Below the pieces are notes generated by a model that was given only the letters and a program-made list of their open reading frames with translations, did not search any database and was not told the DNA's origin. DNA of 64,000 nt from Alphaproteobacteria bacterium (GTDB lineage: Bacteria; Pseudomonadota; Alphaproteobacteria; UBA9219), in assembly GCA_009779745.1 (NCBI GenBank), contig WRDR01000001.1, forward strand, positions 1-64,000. The letters run 5' to 3'. Below are positions 61,799 through 64,000 of this stretch, in pieces. The position numbers and the translations under genes are program-made. The stretch's first letter is position 1. Each line of letters begins with the position of its first letter.

Positions 61799-62524
61799 AT
61801 GCCGAAGTTGCTGCCCGAACATTATGACAGAGTACAGGAAGATGCGAATATTGTCGTGCCGGAATATTTAGAGAAAACGTACTGGTGGGCGTATGTAAGA
61901 CCTTGGGCAGTCGAGTTCTGGGAAAGAGAACTGTTCATAGATATAATATTATGGTTCCATTATAAGAAGCTGCGGAATGAGGCTTTGTCGGCATTTGGGA
62001 AAGATTTGTCCGGAAGTATGCTGCAAATGTCATGCGCATACGGAGCATTGACTCCTATGTTTTGGGAAAAGATATCCAAAGACAGCGGAAAACTGACGGT
62101 CATAGACGTTGTAAAGCACCAATTGGCTAATTTGAACAGGAAGCTGCCGGAGAATCATTCGGTGGACTTGATAAATATGAATGCGTCTGATTTGAAATTT
62201 TCCGATGAAGAGTTTGACAGAGTCATGCTGTTCTTTTTGCCGCATGAGCTGCCAAAGGAGGCAAGGGATAAGACTCTGGAAGAAGCGTTGAGAGTCGCAA
62301 AGCCCGGAGCAGAAATAGTGATTGTAGAGTTTTCAAAGCCTAAATGGTGGCACCCGCTTAGGTATATATACTTGCCGTTTTTGAGATTCTTAGAACCGTT
62401 CGCGCCGGATATATGGAAAACTGATGAGATAAAAGATTGGGTTCCGGAAAAGCTGTCTGATAAATTAATTAAAAGAAAAAAAATTTTCGGGGACTATTAT
62501 CAAATTCTCACGTTTAAGGTATGA
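61799..62524 (+). CDS. rquA: probable rhodoquinone biosynthesis protein RquA
   Basis: 241 residues, methyltransferase-like. VPEYLEKTYWWAYVRPWAVEFWERELFIDIILWFHYKKLRNEAL and the degenerate SAM motif MLQMSCAYGALTP closely follow RquA; later FFLPHELPKEARDKTLEEALRVAKPG and WHPLRYIYLPFLRFLEPF support it. RquA replaces a methoxy of ubiquinone with an amino group, making rhodoquinone for fumarate reduction at low oxygen. The next gene overlaps by 4 bases. Alternative: an ordinary class I methyltransferase; the atypical motif I argues against this. Confidence 0.8.
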   Translation: MPKLLPEHYDRVQEDANIVVPEYLEKTYWWAYVRPWAVEFWERELFIDIILWFHYKKLRNEALSAFGKDLSGSMLQMSCAYGALTPMFWEKISKDSGKLTVIDVVKHQLANLNRKLPENHSVDLINMNASDLKFSDEEFDRVMLFFLPHELPKEARDKTLEEALRVAKPGAEIVIVEFSKPKWWHPLRYIYLPFLRFLEPFAPDIWKTDEIKDWVPEKLSDKLIKRKKIFGDYYQILTFKV

Positions 62525-63123
62525 AGACGCTTGTTGAATATAGCTTTCCTGAAGTAGTGGCAGAGTGGAATGGAATAGTACTGGTAGGGGAAGCACCCGG
62601 AGCGGAAGAAGTTAGATTAGGAAAACCGTTTGTAGGCAGGAGCGGGAAGCTCTTGGACAAGATGCTTGCGAATGCCGGTATTGAGCGGGAAAAAACAATA
62701 ATAGCGAATGTGTTCAGATACAGACCGCCTGCCAATAAGGTCGGTGAGTTCTTTATATCTGCAAAAAAAAGCGAAACAGAAAAAATCAAAATAGCAAAAC
62801 AATACGGAAAACTGGGGGGGCAGTTTTGTAAAGCAGAGTTCGTGGGGGAGCTGAAAAATTTGGCGAAAATGCTGAAGAAAAAGAAGCCTAGAATAGCAGT
62901 TGCGCTGGGCAGAACAGCATTGTGGGGATTGACAGGCAAGGATACATTGAAAGACAGTCTGGGGAAGATAACGGATAGCAGGCTTTGTGAAGGAGTGCGG
63001 GTATTAGCCACATATCACCCCAGCTTCATCTTGCGAGGGAACTGGAAACTGGAGGACGAGTGGGCAGAACATTTTAGATTAATTGTAAAAATTTCGCTTG
63101 CTAAAAGGAAACATAAGCTCTAA
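62521..63123 (+). CDS. uracil-DNA glycosylase superfamily protein
   Basis: 200 residues. VLVGEAPGAEEVRLGKPFVGRSGKLLDKML is the motif of family 4/5-type uracil-DNA glycosylases, ANVFRYRPP follows, and ATYHPSFILRG is the final motif. The Cys set for the 4Fe-4S cluster of family 4 enzymes is not visible (only two Cys, far apart), so it may be a cluster-less branch. Overlaps rquA by 4 bases. Confidence 0.8.
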   Translation: MKTLVEYSFPEVVAEWNGIVLVGEAPGAEEVRLGKPFVGRSGKLLDKMLANAGIEREKTIIANVFRYRPPANKVGEFFISAKKSETEKIKIAKQYGKLGGQFCKAEFVGELKNLAKMLKKKKPRIAVALGRTALWGLTGKDTLKDSLGKITDSRLCEGVRVLATYHPSFILRGNWKLEDEWAEHFRLIVKISLAKRKHKL

Positions 63124-63146
63124 ATACTGGTGTGGCTTAATAATGT

Positions 63147-63221
63147 GGGTGCATAGCTCAGCGGTAGAGCACTACCTTGACATGGTAGGGGTCACAGGTT
63201 CAATCCCTGTTGCACCCACCA
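63147..63221 (+). tRNA. tRNA-Val (GAC)
   Basis: Acceptor GGGTGCA/TGCACCC, D-arm AGCTCAGCGGTAGAGC, anticodon stem-loop ACTACCTTGACATGGTAGG with anticodon GAC, T-arm CACAGGTTCAATCCCTGT, CCA encoded. A weak hairpin (TTTTCAA ... TTGAAAA) follows at 63225-63252. Confidence 0.95.
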
Positions 63222-63436
63222 GAGTTTTCAATAACTTAGCGACTTGAAAATTCTGAAATATTATTACAGCTGTAATAATGCAGTCTTTTACACTGCCTTT
63301 GGCTCTTGCTCGCATCTCTTAATGATGACGGATGTGTACTATCTCCGTAAACTGTCTGAGCTTGTTGTTTAAGCTGGACAAATCGACGATAGTGCCTACA
63401 ATTATCCAATATTGCAGATTTAGAGGGAGCAAAATA

Positions 63437-64000
63437 ATGGAAAATCAGCTTTTGCAATACGGCTCATTTATTAAAGAAATCAAAGACCTTATATATCGCA
63501 GACAATACGAGGCGATGAAAAAGGTTAATAAGGAGTTAATACAGCTTTATTGGGAAATCGGAAAGGAAATTGATCGCAAACAGCAAGAACAGGGATGGGG
63601 GAAATCCGTCATTGAAATTTTGGCAAAAGAGCTTCAAAGAGAGTTCCCTGGGATTAAAGGATTTTCTGCCAGTAATCTTTGGCGGATGCGGACATTTTTT
63701 ATTGAATATTCAAATCTCGCACTATCAGTGCGAGAAATTGAAAAGTCAAAACTGAAAACATCGGGTGCAGAAATTGATAATACAAATCTCGCACCAATGG
63801 TGCAAGAAGTAGAAAAAACTATTCTGCCGCCAATGGTGGCAGAAATAAGCTGGTCAAAAAACATTGTTATATTGGAAAAATGCAAAGATCCGTTTGAGCG
63901 TGAATTTTATATCAAAATGACTAAAAAATATGGTTGGACAAAAGATGTGATTTTCTTGGAAACCGGCTTTAAGTATGTTGTTTTGAAGTTTAATTCCAAT
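63437..64000 (+). CDS. DUF1016 (YhcG-type) PDDEXK nuclease, cut by window end
   Basis: 188 codons, continuing past 64000. The N-terminal DUF1016 helical domain is clear (RRQYEAMKKVNKELIQLYWEIGKEIDRKQ ... FPGIKGFSASNLWRMRTFF), then EISWSKNIVILEKCKDPFEREFYIKMTKKYGW. The PDDEXK nuclease part would lie beyond. Between these is an insert with three copies of an LAPMVxEI-like motif, each coded by a DNA palindrome (63717-63735, 63786-63804, 63822-63840). These proteins are often found in accessory regions beside restriction-modification genes; position after tRNA-Val fits an island. Confidence 0.85.
   Translation, partial: MENQLLQYGSFIKEIKDLIYRRQYEAMKKVNKELIQLYWEIGKEIDRKQQEQGWGKSVIEILAKELQREFPGIKGFSASNLWRMRTFFIEYSNLALSVREIEKSKLKTSGAEIDNTNLAPMVQEVEKTILPPMVAEISWSKNIVILEKCKDPFEREFYIKMTKKYGWTKDVIFLETGFKYVVLKFNSN

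Overview
The window reads as a chromosome segment of a flagellated, Gram-negative alphaproteobacterium of moderate GC. The evidence is the FlbT/FlaF pair beside a flagellin, NtrY/NtrX, a class I lysyl-tRNA synthetase, LPS genes (lptB-lptA-lptC, waaA, lpxK, a GT9 transferase), SurA, ETF-ubiquinone oxidoreductase and a probable rhodoquinone gene (rquA). rquA and ETF-QO together suggest a quinone-based respiratory chain that can work at low oxygen. No cultured genus can be named from sequence alone; a deep Rhodospirillales-like lineage is a guess.

Layout. 1-1 kb: a broken secreted-repeat gene framed by palindromic elements. 1-5 kb: minus-strand LPS-transport genes lptB, lptA, lptC and an RNase D-like exonuclease, after a GNAT gene. 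5-8.7 kb: flagellin, FkbM methyltransferase, flbT, flaF, and a phosphatase-like protein without its catalytic Cys. 8.9-12.5 kb: thrS and lysK, convergent. 12.5-13.6 kb: tRNA-Leu with a tiny accessory segment (lipoprotein plus membrane HNH protein) ending in a copy of the tRNA 3' end. 13.6-19.6 kb: ProX-type deacylase, acyltransferase, guaA, a membrane SNase-like protein and a GPP34 protein. 19.8-26.2 kb: waaA-lpxK, a small secreted protein, ispD-ispF-trmJ-SDR, dusB. 26.2-31.7 kb: a zincin-like gene where ntrB/ntrC would be expected, then ntrY-ntrX. 31.8-35.8 kb: HAD phosphatase, IMPase, argC, a methyltransferase and a GNAT. 35.9-39 kb: tRNA-Pro, 4.5S SRP RNA, dnaX-ybaB-recR. 39-46.9 kb: two unknown genes, ETF-QO, surA, tRNA-Arg, rlmN, a Cys-rich secreted repeat protein and an orphan histidine kinase. 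47-49.8 kb: an XRE / EgtD-like methyltransferase / XRE operon with paired direct repeats in its promoter region. 49.9-56.7 kb: cpoB, tilS, a tail-anchored pseudokinase and a DUF3141 protein. 56.7-63.1 kb: mazG, GT9, an RNase HI-radical SAM aminomutase fusion, a TPR glycosyltransferase-like protein, rquA and a uracil-DNA glycosylase-like gene. 63.1-64 kb: tRNA-Val and the start of a DUF1016 nuclease.

Three classes of short repeat run through the spacers: (i) degenerate heptamer arrays (TAGAATG/TGGAGTG/TGGAAAA types), often facing an inverted copy so that they form long hairpins at gene ends; (ii) a ~69-bp double-palindrome element, one copy of which lies in frame at the 3' end of dnaX; (iii) ~145-150-bp MITE-like elements with ~30-bp terminal inverted repeats, one of them inside the 5' part of a gene.

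The most unusual items are the RNase HI-KamA/EpmB-like fusion, the XRE-EgtD-XRE cassette, the palindromic element inside dnaX, the phosphatase-like protein with Ser replacing the nucleophilic Cys, and the tail-anchored pseudokinase next to tilS.
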